Position numbers and translations under genes: made by a program
Part shown: positions 7,893 through 16,415 of the stretch, one piece after another
Layout of the letters: every line of letters starts with the position of its first letter
Position numbering within the stretch: the first letter of the stretch is position 1
Notes under the pieces: model-generated
Database searches by the model: none
What the model was told of the DNA's origin: nothing
What the model saw: the letters and a program-made list of their open reading frames with translations, nothing else
NCBI GenBank assembly: GCA_016296885.1
Contig: JAEDHT010000018.1
Span: 1 to 34,829, forward strand
Direction: 5' to 3'
From: Clostridiaceae bacterium
Lineage (GTDB): Bacteria > Bacillota > Clostridia > Oscillospirales > Acutalibacteraceae
DNA length: 34,829 nucleotides

Positions 7893-9360
7893 TATTTCTA
7901 TTCACACTTTCATTTAGTACAGTATAAGCGGTGAAAGCCAAGCTCTTCGCCTCTATGAGGTCACGTGTAAGCTCTAGTTCAACATCATTAAGCATATCCA
8001 TAATATCACCTACACGCTTTAGTGCTTCCTCCTGAAGCTCAGGCTTTGGCAAAACAAAACATACCTTTTGCATTATACTGCGGATTTCTGTTCTCACACC
8101 CGTAGGAAGCTTTTTTGTTCCATTTTGTTGCAATGTGGGAACATTCTCTATCATTTCGTCACGGTTAGCATCAATTCGCTTCATTATATCATCAGCAGCA
8201 CGACGTGAAAACACTAGCGCCTCCAACAAGGAGTTACTAGCCAAACGATTGGCACCATGCACACCACTGTGCGAACACTCTCCGGCGGCATATAGCCTGT
8301 CTACGCACGTCTGACCATTGAGATTGATGTCAATACCGCCCATGAGATAATGCTGGCAAGGGAAAACGGGGATTTTGTCCTTTGTGATGTCTACGCCCTC
8401 CTGCAAACACTTTTCATATATCATTGGGAATCTATTCTTGAGGAATTCTTCATCTTTGTGGGATATGTCAAGATAGAAATTCTCACTTTTAGTGCATAGG
8501 CTCTCTCTTATAATAGCATTAGATACCACATCTCTTGGAGCAAGGTCGCCACGTTCGTCGTATTTCTTTGTAAAGCTTTTTCCTTCACAATTAAGCAAAT
8601 GGGCTCCCTCGCCTCTGACAGCTTCGCTTATAAGGAAACGCTCTCTGTTCTCTTCAGCGGCAAAGGCTGTGGGGTGAAATTGTATGTAACTAAGATTTTT
8701 TATTTCTGCTCCCAGATGATGAGCAATCATATTGCCATCACCGGTAGCTATGGCAGAGTTTGTAGTATATTTATAGACTCTGCCGATACCACCTGTGCAT
8801 AACATACAATAATGAGTTTTAATAGATAACTTATCACCATTATCACTGATAAGTCCCAATACAAAGCCATTTGTTGCTTTTTCTATGGTATAAACTGTTG
8901 TGTTTTCTACGATAGTAATATTTTTATGTTTTTTAACTTCTTCTATCAATGCATCTACGATAGCCTTGCCGGTGCTATCTTTATGATGAACTATCCTGTG
9001 GCGTGAATGACCTGCCTCAAGGGTTTTTGCCAAGGTGCCATCAGTGGCAATATCAAACTCAACGCCATATTCTTTGAGCTTTAACACGTCTGATGGTCCT
9101 TCTTCAACAAGCACACGAACTGCTTCTTCGTTGTTTTTATGCTTGCCGGCAATCATTGTATCGTTAAAATGCAACTGATAATTGTCATTTACAGTGTCAA
9201 GAACACAGGCAACTCCGCCTTGTGCAAGTGAGCTATTAGATAGAGCCAGCTCTCTCTTGCTTATTAAAAGCACATTTGCTTTTTTTCCTACAAATCTTAA
9301 TGCACCATAAAGACCTGCTACACCTGTGCCGACAATTATGACATCATATTCTTCTTTCAC
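7885..9360 (-). CDS. nadB: L-aspartate oxidase
   Basis: This FAD enzyme oxidises L-aspartate to iminoaspartate, which quinolinate synthase condenses with dihydroxyacetone phosphate. The Rossmann FAD motif GTGVAGLYGA is at residues 11-20. SSLAQGGVACV, EAGHSRHRIVHHKDSTG, QFHPTAF and AAGECSHSGVHGANRLASNSL are the succinate dehydrogenase/aspartate oxidase family blocks. The length of 491 residues is within the family range. The start is GTG at 9360-9358, with GGAAGG about 9 bases upstream. It lies 24 bases after secA and overlaps nadC. In anaerobes fumarate can replace oxygen as acceptor; this is family knowledge, not visible here. Confidence 0.95.
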   Translation of the reverse strand: MKEEYDVIIVGTGVAGLYGALRFVGKKANVLLISKRELALSNSSLAQGGVACVLDTVNDNYQLHFNDTMIAGKHKNNEEAVRVLVEEGPSDVLKLKEYGVEFDIATDGTLAKTLEAGHSRHRIVHHKDSTGKAIVDALIEEVKKHKNITIVENTTVYTIEKATNGFVLGLISDNGDKLSIKTHYCMLCTGGIGRVYKYTTNSAIATGDGNMIAHHLGAEIKNLSYIQFHPTAFAAEENRERFLISEAVRGEGAHLLNCEGKSFTKKYDERGDLAPRDVVSNAIIRESLCTKSENFYLDISHKDEEFLKNRFPMIYEKCLQEGVDITKDKIPVFPCQHYLMGGIDINLNGQTCVDRLYAAGECSHSGVHGANRLASNSLLEALVFSRRAADDIMKRIDANRDEMIENVPTLQQNGTKKLPTGVRTEIRSIMQKVCFVLPKPELQEEALKRVGDIMDMLNDVELELTRDLIEAKSLAFTAYTVLNESVNRNND

Positions 9361-9384
9361 TTATACTACCTTCCCTTTAGAGAA

Positions 9385-12282
9385 TCATTCCTGATTCAAA
9401 CCACAACACTTTTTATATTTTTTGCCACTACCACATGGACATGGATCATTTCTTCCCACTTTTTGAGAAGCCTTTTTGATTACAGTTTTATTGGCTGGCT
9501 GTGAACCATCAGAACCGCTGGTTGCTGTAGGCTTTGCTACTTGCTCACGCTTTATATAATTTTCTACGTTAAGACGTGGCTTTTGTGCTGGGATTTGCTG
9601 AGGATTGCTTGGCAATATCACTTGATGTGCTGCCTGAGCCTGCTTAGCTCTTTCCTCTTGGATTCTCATAATTTCCTTCTGCTGTTCCAGACGTTCAAAC
9701 ACTCTTTGCGGATTTGCGAGAACCTGCTTTGCTGTGTTTTCTTTGATTACAGCAATCATCTCATCAAACATATCAGAACCATCGTTTCTGTATTCTACTA
9801 CAGGATCTCTCTGCGCAAATGCACGAAGTCTGATACCCTGCTTTAGGTTTTCCATGTTATCAATGTGATCCATCCAGTTGGAATCAACATTTTTGAGCAA
9901 GAATACACGCTCTAATTCACGCATGAGTTCCTCTGGAACTCTATTTTCGTTTTCTTCATATATTGAGTCTGCCTTTTTCTGAAGCATTTCTACAATATCT
10001 TCACGCTCTAGCTTGTCAAACTCTGCATATGTCTTTGGAAGCTCTTCTCTGTCGGTGATAAGCCATCCCATGCAATATTCTGCGAGAGCATCCATATTCC
10101 AACTATCTTTCATTTCACTATCTGGCAGATAGAGCATAACAGCGCTTTCTATAACAGAGCTTATCATCTTTCTTACAGTCTCTCTGAGGTCTTCACCATC
10201 AAGAACCTGGTCACGTTGAGTATAAATAATTTCTCTCTGACGGTTCATTACATCATCATACTGAAGAACATTTTTACGGATTTCAAAGTTTCTGCTTTCT
10301 ACCTTTTTCTGTGAATTTTCTATCTGGTTAGAAACAAACTTGTTTTCTATTGGCATGGTCTCCTCTACCTTGAGAGCATCCATCATACCTTGGATACGTT
10401 CACCACCAAACAGACGCATAAGGTCATCTTCGAGTGAAAGATAGAATCGGCTTGCGCCAACATCTCCCTGACGTCCGGAACGTCCTCTGAGCTGGTTGTC
10501 TATACGGCGTGATTCATGTCTCTCTGTACCCATTATAAACAAGCCACCTGCTGCTCTAACTTCATCAGCTTCGCCTTGAATCTGCTCTTTGTATTTTTTA
10601 TGGAGTTCTGCATATGTGTTTCTGGCATCTATGATCTCCTGATCGTCTGTCTCTGCATAACCGGTGGCTTCTACTATAAGCTCCTCCGGAATCTGCATAC
10701 GGCGCATCTCAGACTTTGCCATAAACTCAGCATTACCGCCAAGGATGATATCGGTACCACGACCTGCCATGTTAGTAGCGATTGTAACAGCGCCCTTTTT
10801 ACCTGCCTGTGCTACTATCTCTGCTTCACGCTCATGCTGTTTAGCATTCAGCACATTGTGCTGGATTCCTCTTCTCTTGAGCATCTTACTGAGAACTTCT
10901 GATTTCTCAATGGAAATAGTACCCACAAGAACCGGTTGGCCCTTCTCGTGACACTTCTCGATATCTTCGATAACAGCATTGAATTTACCGTTTTCTGACT
11001 TATAGATAGCATCAGGATAATCTATTCTTTGAATAGGTTTGTTGGTTGGAATCTCGACTACATCAAGACTATAAATCTCTCTGAATTCTCCCTCTTCTGT
11101 CATTGCTGTACCTGTCATACCTGACAACTTGCTGTAAAGACGGAAGTAATTTTGGAATGTGATTGTAGCAAGAGTTTTGCTTTCGCTTTCTACAGTAACG
11201 CCTTCTTTAGCTTCAATAGCCTGATGAAGTCCTTCATTATAGCGACGGCCATACATTAAACGACCTGTAAATTCGTCAACGATAACAACACCGTCATCAT
11301 TAACAACATAGTCAATATCACGCTTCATTACACCATTAGCCTTGATAGCCTGATTGATGTGATGCTGGAGGGTGAGGTTATCCATATCGGTTAGGTTTTC
11401 TACACCAAAATACTCTTCAGCAAGCTTTACACCTACTGGGGTGAGTGTAGCTGTCTTTGCTTTTTCATCAACGGTATAACCGATATTATGTTCTCTGTAA
11501 TAATCTTCCTTGTCCTCTTTGGAGTCGATCTCTTTGAAGACCTCTTTTTTAAGGGTACGTGCAAAGGTGTTTGCCTTTTCGTAAAGCTCACTGGATTTTT
11601 CACCTTTACCTGAGATGATAAGCGGTGTTCTGGCTTCATCGATGAGAATGGAGTCCACCTCGTCAACGATAGCAAAATTGTGGCCACGTTGAACCTTTTG
11701 ATTCTTGTATACAACCATATTATCACGGAGGTAGTCAAAGCCCATCTCATTATTAGTACCATATGTTATATCAGCATCATATGCTGCTTTTCTCTCTGCG
11801 TTGTTGAGGTCGTGAACAATAAGACCTACGCTTACTCCAAGATAACGATATAGCTTACCCATCCACTCAGAGTCACGCTTTGCAAGATAGTCATTAACTG
11901 TTACTATATGCACACCCTTTTCTGTAAGGGCATTAAGATATGCCGGAAGGGTAGCCACAAGGGTTTTACCTTCACCGGTTTTCATTTCGCTGATTCTGCC
12001 CTGATGCAATACGATACCACCGATAATCTGCACCGGGAAGTGCTTCATCCCGAGAACTCTCCATGCACCCTCACGGCATACAGCAAATGCATCCGGGAGG
12101 ATATCATCTGTGGTTTCTCCGGCAGCCAATCTATCTTTTAGTTTCTGTGTCTGTGATTTCAGCTCTGCCTCAGACATAGCTGCATATTTATCTTCAAGAG
12201 CGAGAACCTTGTCGCAGATAGGTCTGATTCTCTTAACCTCTTTTTTGCTATAATCGCCAAATAATTTTTTTAATAAACCCAT
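9385..12282 (-). CDS. secA: Preprotein translocase ATPase subunit SecA
   Basis: SecA is the ATP-driven motor that pushes unfolded preproteins through SecYEG. Walker A MKTGEGKT is at residues 100-107, the DEVDSILIDEARTPLIISG block at about 206-224, and MTGTAMTEEGEF and the helicase-like GTERHESRRIDNQLRGRSGRQGD are present. The C-terminal SEC-C zinc site has Cys948, Cys950 and the pair 959/960 (DPCPCGSG, then KKCC). The 965 residues exceed the roughly 840 of Bacillus SecA, partly through a charged segment before the GGLFIMGTE block, a variation common in Clostridia. AAAGGA precedes the ATG. It is flanked by a lipoprotein gene (52 bases upstream) and nadB (24 bases downstream), with no terminator between. 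Confidence 0.98.
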   Translation of the reverse strand: MGLLKKLFGDYSKKEVKRIRPICDKVLALEDKYAAMSEAELKSQTQKLKDRLAAGETTDDILPDAFAVCREGAWRVLGMKHFPVQIIGGIVLHQGRISEMKTGEGKTLVATLPAYLNALTEKGVHIVTVNDYLAKRDSEWMGKLYRYLGVSVGLIVHDLNNAERKAAYDADITYGTNNEMGFDYLRDNMVVYKNQKVQRGHNFAIVDEVDSILIDEARTPLIISGKGEKSSELYEKANTFARTLKKEVFKEIDSKEDKEDYYREHNIGYTVDEKAKTATLTPVGVKLAEEYFGVENLTDMDNLTLQHHINQAIKANGVMKRDIDYVVNDDGVVIVDEFTGRLMYGRRYNEGLHQAIEAKEGVTVESESKTLATITFQNYFRLYSKLSGMTGTAMTEEGEFREIYSLDVVEIPTNKPIQRIDYPDAIYKSENGKFNAVIEDIEKCHEKGQPVLVGTISIEKSEVLSKMLKRRGIQHNVLNAKQHEREAEIVAQAGKKGAVTIATNMAGRGTDIILGGNAEFMAKSEMRRMQIPEELIVEATGYAETDDQEIIDARNTYAELHKKYKEQIQGEADEVRAAGGLFIMGTERHESRRIDNQLRGRSGRQGDVGASRFYLSLEDDLMRLFGGERIQGMMDALKVEETMPIENKFVSNQIENSQKKVESRNFEIRKNVLQYDDVMNRQREIIYTQRDQVLDGEDLRETVRKMISSVIESAVMLYLPDSEMKDSWNMDALAEYCMGWLITDREELPKTYAEFDKLEREDIVEMLQKKADSIYEENENRVPEELMRELERVFLLKNVDSNWMDHIDNMENLKQGIRLRAFAQRDPVVEYRNDGSDMFDEMIAVIKENTAKQVLANPQRVFERLEQQKEIMRIQEERAKQAQAAHQVILPSNPQQIPAQKPRLNVENYIKREQVAKPTATSGSDGSQPANKTVIKKASQKVGRNDPCPCGSGKKYKKCCGLNQE

Positions 12283-12334
12283 TTATGTTTCATCCTTTCA
12301 ACTGTTTCACGAAAAACTAAACAGTGCTAATATT

Positions 12335-13258
12335 TTAATTTACGCCTAAATCATCTACACCAAATTGCATACCAATGTTGCATGGTGTGGTGAACACTGT
12401 TTCTTCGCCGTCAACTGCGTATCTTACGCTAACCTCAACAGTGTGCTTTGTGGTATCAATATAAGGTATACCATTATTTCCGGGGCTTGGCACAGTGGTT
12501 TCAAGAATCTCCTCAAATAAAGGAAGTATATCTGCAATTCTCTCGTTATTTCTTAAAGAGCTTATACCATGCTGAGCTTTTCTCATAGGCAATATTGTAA
12601 GCAAGTCACGTTTAGTTTCTTTATCATAGCTCACATACTTTTCCGGAAGCTTCCATGGTGCGCTCCACTCAAGTCCATCAACACGCATAATCACTTCATA
12701 AGAAGGCTTTTCAGACTGAGCCATCTGTGAGCTTCTCTCAACTGATACTCGAAGATCTGAAATATAAACATTAGCAGGATCGGTGTTTACATAGTTATTT
12801 TTGTAAATAACAGCCTGTGGTGTTCCATACTTTCCGTTGTTATCGTTTACAGAAAAGCTATAAACAGCTACTGTGTTACCATCAGATATAAGCCTTAAAT
12901 CATAGTCACCTGCACGCCATTTTGTATCAGTTACTATTTCTACTGCCTCTGATGCTAAGATTTCAGCTTTAACAAAGCTTGCATCAATTTCAACATGAGC
13001 TATATCGGATAAAGCAAGATAAGATGGCACAGCCACTAGCTTACATACAGATGAATTACCCTTTGGAAGCAGTACATCACACTTAATGCTTTCACCTATG
13101 CTATACTCGCTTTTGTCGGTTACAATGGTTGCTTTAGACACATTCTCATCAATGGTGATTCCATTGTTGTTTGAAACTGAATTGTCCCCGTTTCCACAAG
13201 CGGACATAGGAAGTGCAAGCATCGATGCAGCAACAATAAGTAAAATTACTTTTTTCAT
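12335..13258 (-). CDS. Hypothetical lipoprotein
   Basis: A signal peptide with lipobox MSAC gives a lipidated Cys at residue 21, followed by an Asn/Ser-rich tether. The first half (about 40-140: TDKSEYSIGESIKCDVLLP, then DTKWRAGDYDLRLISDG) alternates in the way of an immunoglobulin-like beta-sandwich of the kind that binds or spaces at the cell surface. The second half (about 150-307) has no motif that I recognise and contains no further cysteine. The start codon is well supported by AGGAGG just upstream. It sits between the HAD hydrolase gene (58 bases upstream) and secA (52 bases downstream), probably in one transcript. The function is unknown. Confidence 0.78.
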   Translation of the reverse strand: MKKVILLIVAASMLALPMSACGNGDNSVSNNNGITIDENVSKATIVTDKSEYSIGESIKCDVLLPKGNSSVCKLVAVPSYLALSDIAHVEIDASFVKAEILASEAVEIVTDTKWRAGDYDLRLISDGNTVAVYSFSVNDNNGKYGTPQAVIYKNNYVNTDPANVYISDLRVSVERSSQMAQSEKPSYEVIMRVDGLEWSAPWKLPEKYVSYDKETKRDLLTILPMRKAQHGISSLRNNERIADILPLFEEILETTVPSPGNNGIPYIDTTKHTVEVSVRYAVDGEETVFTTPCNIGMQFGVDDLGVN

Positions 13259-13316
13259 ATTTCCTCCTGATTTTTAATAAACAAAATTAATATTAACAAA
13301 TATGCTCATTGAGATT

Positions 13317-13979
13317 TCAGACGATATTAAACTCGCCTCTTAAAAATTCTTTTAAATCGAATAGTGAATCACATTTTTGATATAGCATTTTTGATATTTC
13401 TTCGTCCGGCTGTGTGCTATCAGGCACCATAATAGTCTTGCAACCTGCCCTATATGCAGATAAAATACCATTTGGAGAATCCTCAACAGCGATACACTCA
13501 TGCGGATTCATACTTAATTTTTCAGCCGCATATATGTAGACATCAGGCTCAGGCTTGCCATTCTTAACCATATATGCACAAGCTATCTCGTCAAAAAAAT
13601 GAAAGAGATCGACTGATTTTAGCATACTGCTTGCTCGCTCAAATGGTGTGGCAGTGGCTAAGGCACACGGAATGTGTGACTCATGCAAAAAGCTGAGTAC
13701 CTCATATGCGCCGGGCTTTGTTTCAACTCCGTTTTTTTCGACAAATTCGCCCATAAGTTCTATTCGCTTTTTCTTGACAATCTCGATATCAAAATCCGGC
13801 GAAACCTCACGCTTGAGCTTTTCGGCAGCAAACTTTGTAGCAAGACTCCTAATGCCCAGCACATGCTCGGGCTGCATAGGATAGCCATAAAAATGAGCCG
13901 CTTCAAGCCAAAATCTCATATAAAGCTTCTCAGTGTCAAGTATGACGCCATCAAGATCAAAAATAACTGCTCTAGTCAA
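13317..13979 (-). CDS. HAD superfamily hydrolase, beta-phosphoglucomutase-like
   Basis: The protein has the four HAD motifs in order: DLDGVILDT with nucleophile Asp8 and acid/base Asp10, ALATAT (motif II), the Lys in NGKPEPD (motif III) and VEDSPNG (motif IV). A helical cap lies between motifs I and II (about 16-90), the subfamily I layout of beta-phosphoglucomutase and phosphoglycolate phosphatase. The 220-residue length is normal. The substrate cannot be read from sequence; small sugar phosphates are typical. The start is TTG at 13979-13977, with AGAGAGG 10 bases upstream. It is the first gene of a run that continues through a lipoprotein gene to secA, nadB and nadC. Confidence 0.88.
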   Translation of the reverse strand: MTRAVIFDLDGVILDTEKLYMRFWLEAAHFYGYPMQPEHVLGIRSLATKFAAEKLKREVSPDFDIEIVKKKRIELMGEFVEKNGVETKPGAYEVLSFLHESHIPCALATATPFERASSMLKSVDLFHFFDEIACAYMVKNGKPEPDVYIYAAEKLSMNPHECIAVEDSPNGILSAYRAGCKTIMVPDSTQPDEEISKMLYQKCDSLFDLKEFLRGEFNIV

Positions 13980-14043
13980 ATTAATGTTTCCTCTCTAAAT
14001 GAGCAAATATTATTAAACCATTCTAACTCAGTTTAATAGAAGT

Positions 14044-14071
14044 ATTATACCATTATCCTGAAAAAAGGCAA
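14044..14071 (-). promoter_or_regulatory. Candidate promoter for the HAD-lipoprotein-secA-nadBC run
   Basis: On the minus strand TTGCCT (14071-14066), 16 bases and TATAAT (14049-14044) lie about 65 bases upstream of the HAD start codon. The -10 is perfect and the -35 is weaker. The rest of the 230-base gap to the response regulator is very A+T rich and shows nothing else that I recognise. Confidence 0.45.
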
Positions 14072-14209
14072 GTAAAAACAGTAAAAAAAATATATTTATC
14101 TCTCATTATCATAAAAATATTTTATTTCTGAAAATAATTAATCAAATTAAGGTTTTTTTAAGTATTGTAATTTAATATATAAGATGTAAAATATATTAGA
14201 GGTGATACA

Positions 14210-14893
14210 ATGCGAGTGCTTGTGATTGAAGATGAAGTTAGGCTATGCGATGCACTGTGCCAAATACTGAGAGAAAAGAAATATATGGTAGATTATGCTA
14301 ACGATGGCGAGGATGGGGAATCTTTGGCTAAGAGCGGTGCATACGATGTAATTATTCTTGATATTATGCTCCCTATAAAAAATGGGTTTGAAGTTGCATT
14401 ATCGCTCAGGCAAAACCATATTGATACCCCTATACTCATGCTGACAGCCAGAGATTCTGTATCAGACAAAGTTAAGGGTCTTGATTGCGGCGCCGATGAT
14501 TATATGACAAAGCCTTTTTCGCCTGATGAGCTTTTGGCAAGAGTGAGGGCACTCACAAGGCGACAAGGTGAGTTTATATCTGATGTAGCAAGCTTTGGAG
14601 ATTTGTCTTTTTCGAGGTCAGGAGCAACCATATCGTGTGGCACAAAAGAAGTGCGCCTAAATTATAAAGAAGCTCAGATAATGAACCTGCTAATATCACA
14701 GCCATCTATGCTATATTCTAAGGATGATATAATAATAAAAGTTTGGGGATATGACTCAGAAGCAACTGATACAAATGTGGAAGCATATATATCCTTTTTG
14801 CGAAAAAAACTCGCATTTGTGGGCTCTAAGGTGTCTATAATATCAATTAAAAAGCAAGGCTACAGATTGGAGGCAGGCGAATGTGCTAAATAA
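14210..14893 (+). CDS. OmpR/PhoB family response regulator
   Basis: This is a two-component transcription factor. The receiver domain (1 to about 118) has the acidic pair at EDE (7-9), the phosphoacceptor Asp51 in ILDIMLP, the switch Thr in MLTARDS and the Lys in TKPFSPDELLARVRAL. A winged-helix DNA-binding domain (about 128-222) carries the family's VWGYDSEATDTNVEAYISFLRKKL recognition block, given here only as its key span. AGAGG precedes the ATG by 7 bases. Its stop overlaps the kinase gene by 11 bases, so the two are one translationally coupled operon. The target genes are unknown; neither neighbour suggests a stimulus. Confidence 0.95.
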   Translation: MRVLVIEDEVRLCDALCQILREKKYMVDYANDGEDGESLAKSGAYDVIILDIMLPIKNGFEVALSLRQNHIDTPILMLTARDSVSDKVKGLDCGADDYMTKPFSPDELLARVRALTRRQGEFISDVASFGDLSFSRSGATISCGTKEVRLNYKEAQIMNLLISQPSMLYSKDDIIIKVWGYDSEATDTNVEAYISFLRKKLAFVGSKVSIISIKKQGYRLEAGECAK

Positions 14894-16118
14894 ATTAAAG
14901 AGAAAAATAGTATATATAAATGTATTCTTTGTGGGAATAGTGCTTGTTTTTGCGTTTGCTTTTATATGCTTTAACTCATACAATTCTACAAAAAACGAGC
15001 TATTGCTAAGCCTGCAAATGGAAGCCGAAAACGACTTTTTTGATCAAGGCTCGGTTCTTGGCAATCTGCCTAATCTAATCGGGGGTAAAGACAATGGAGA
15101 TGACAGAGCAAAATTTTCTGTTTCGTATGTAAGAATTCTGATAGGCAGAAACCATATGATTATATCTGTAAATGAAAATAATGCTTCTATCGACAATGAT
15201 CTCCTTAACAAGAGCATAAACATAATTTTAAATTCAGATAAAAAGAGTGATGTAATAAACAGCCTTGGCATAGCATACAGCAAACATCAATACATTGACG
15301 GAAGTATGTCGGTAATCATAGCTGACAATGCAATTATTGATGATAATCTAAGAAAAAACGTCATAACATCTGTATTTTTATATATCTTTGCAATGTCACT
15401 TGTGATACTAATCAGCATAAAGCTATCCAAAATTGCCGTCAAGCCTGTGGACGAAGCATGGCAACAGCAAAAACAATTTATATCTGATGCATCTCACGAG
15501 CTAAAAACACCACTCACCGTCATACTTGCAAATAATAACATTCTGTCTAATAATAAACATGACACAATAGAAAATCAGCAAAGATGGATAAACAGCACAC
15601 AAGATGAAGCCGAATATATGAAAGGCCTAATAGACAGAATGCTAACATTGGCAAGAACTGATGAAGAAAGATTCGTCCCTGAAATATCTAACTTTGATCT
15701 AAGCGAGTTGGTATTTGGGTGTGCATTATATTTTGAATCTTCTGCTTACGAGAAAGATATGACTATTAATTGCAATGCTGAGAATATCGTAAATGTGACA
15801 TCGGATAAACAGATGGTGGCAAAAATAATCAATATACTCATAGAAAATGCGATAAAATATGGCTATAGCTCAAGTGAAATTACTGTGTCTGTTACAAATT
15901 TTGGCTCACCGGAGATATCTATCAGCAACTATGGAGAAAGTATACCCGAAAGTGACATAAAGCACTTGTTTGATAGATTTTATCGAGCGGATAAAACGAG
16001 AGGAAAAACAGGCTATGGCTTAGGACTATCAATTGCACAAAGCACAGCAAAGGCACTAAATCTCAACTTATTCGCTGAATGTAAAAACAATATCATAACT
16101 TTTCATCTAAAGTTCTAA
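14883..16118 (+). CDS. Sensor histidine kinase
   Basis: This is the membrane partner of the preceding response regulator. Transmembrane helices at about 12-30 and 160-180 bound an extracytoplasmic sensor region of about 130 residues that I cannot assign to a family. The dimerisation domain has phosphoacceptor His205 in SDASHELKTPLT. The ATPase domain shows an N box (IINILIENAIKYG), an F box (LFDRFYRADK) and a G box (GYGLGLSIAQ). There is no clear HAMP domain; the link from TM2 to the His box is only about 20 residues. The start is GTG at 14883, with GGAGG 9 bases upstream inside the regulator gene. Confidence 0.94.
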   Translation: MLNKLKRKIVYINVFFVGIVLVFAFAFICFNSYNSTKNELLLSLQMEAENDFFDQGSVLGNLPNLIGGKDNGDDRAKFSVSYVRILIGRNHMIISVNENNASIDNDLLNKSINIILNSDKKSDVINSLGIAYSKHQYIDGSMSVIIADNAIIDDNLRKNVITSVFLYIFAMSLVILISIKLSKIAVKPVDEAWQQQKQFISDASHELKTPLTVILANNNILSNNKHDTIENQQRWINSTQDEAEYMKGLIDRMLTLARTDEERFVPEISNFDLSELVFGCALYFESSAYEKDMTINCNAENIVNVTSDKQMVAKIINILIENAIKYGYSSSEITVSVTNFGSPEISISNYGESIPESDIKHLFDRFYRADKTRGKTGYGLGLSIAQSTAKALNLNLFAECKNNIITFHLKF

Positions 16119-16151
16119 AATATAACTATACTGTAAATTAAATAACAACAG

Positions 16152-16200
16152 AGCAAAAAATGACGACAGGCAGTTTAGCAATTCTAGCCTGTCGTCATTT
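16152..16200 (-). terminator. Intrinsic terminator at the end of the feo operon
   Basis: A perfect 14-base stem (AAATGACGACAGGC at 16158-16171 with its complement at 16187-16200) is followed on the minus strand by a run of T. It ends the feo transcript and, reading the other way, can slow transcription coming from the kinase gene. Confidence 0.85.
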
Positions 16201-16223
16201 ACTACTAACATTATTTTATGGGA

Positions 16224-16391
16224 TTATGTGTTTTTAATTTTGCCAGTGCAACCGCCATCACACTTACTGCCACATTGCTTGGCATAAGGACAACCCACAC
16301 ATTTTTCTCCACGCTTCTTTGAACGAACAATATACCATATGATACCTGCCACAATAGCTACCAATATAAAAATAACAATTACATTTTCCAT
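16224..16391 (-). CDS. FeoB-associated Cys-rich membrane protein
   Basis: This is a 55-residue peptide. Residues 3-22 form one hydrophobic transmembrane helix, followed by a basic segment (RSKKRGEK) and a Cys-rich tail with cysteines at 31, 34, 40, 44 and 48 (CVGCPYAKQC, then CGSKCDGGC). This is the layout of the FeoB-associated family (Pfam FeoB_associated) found after feoB in many Clostridia. The role is not settled; the thiols may hand ferrous iron to or from FeoB at the inner face. It begins 24 bases after the feoB stop, with only a weak AGGG ribosome site, and ends before the operon terminator. It is short enough to be missed by automatic calling. Confidence 0.88.
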   Translation of the reverse strand: MENVIVIFILVAIVAGIIWYIVRSKKRGEKCVGCPYAKQCGSKCDGGCTGKIKNT

Positions 16392-16415
16392 AATCAAAGC
16401 CCTAACTTAAAATTA

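Noticed and set aside
10516..10951. Two overlapping plus-strand frames of 128 and 95 codons
   Set aside because: Both are antisense to conserved SecA helicase blocks and have no independent signal.
12301..12325. Hairpin ACTGTTT/AAACAGT upstream of secA
   Set aside because: It has 7-base arms and no T-run in either direction, so it is too weak to call a terminator, and no known secA leader element matches it.
14883..16118. Link between the two-component system and the feo genes
   Set aside because: The genes are convergent and separated by a strong terminator, and the feo promoters carry DtxR-type sites. I see no evidence of joint control.
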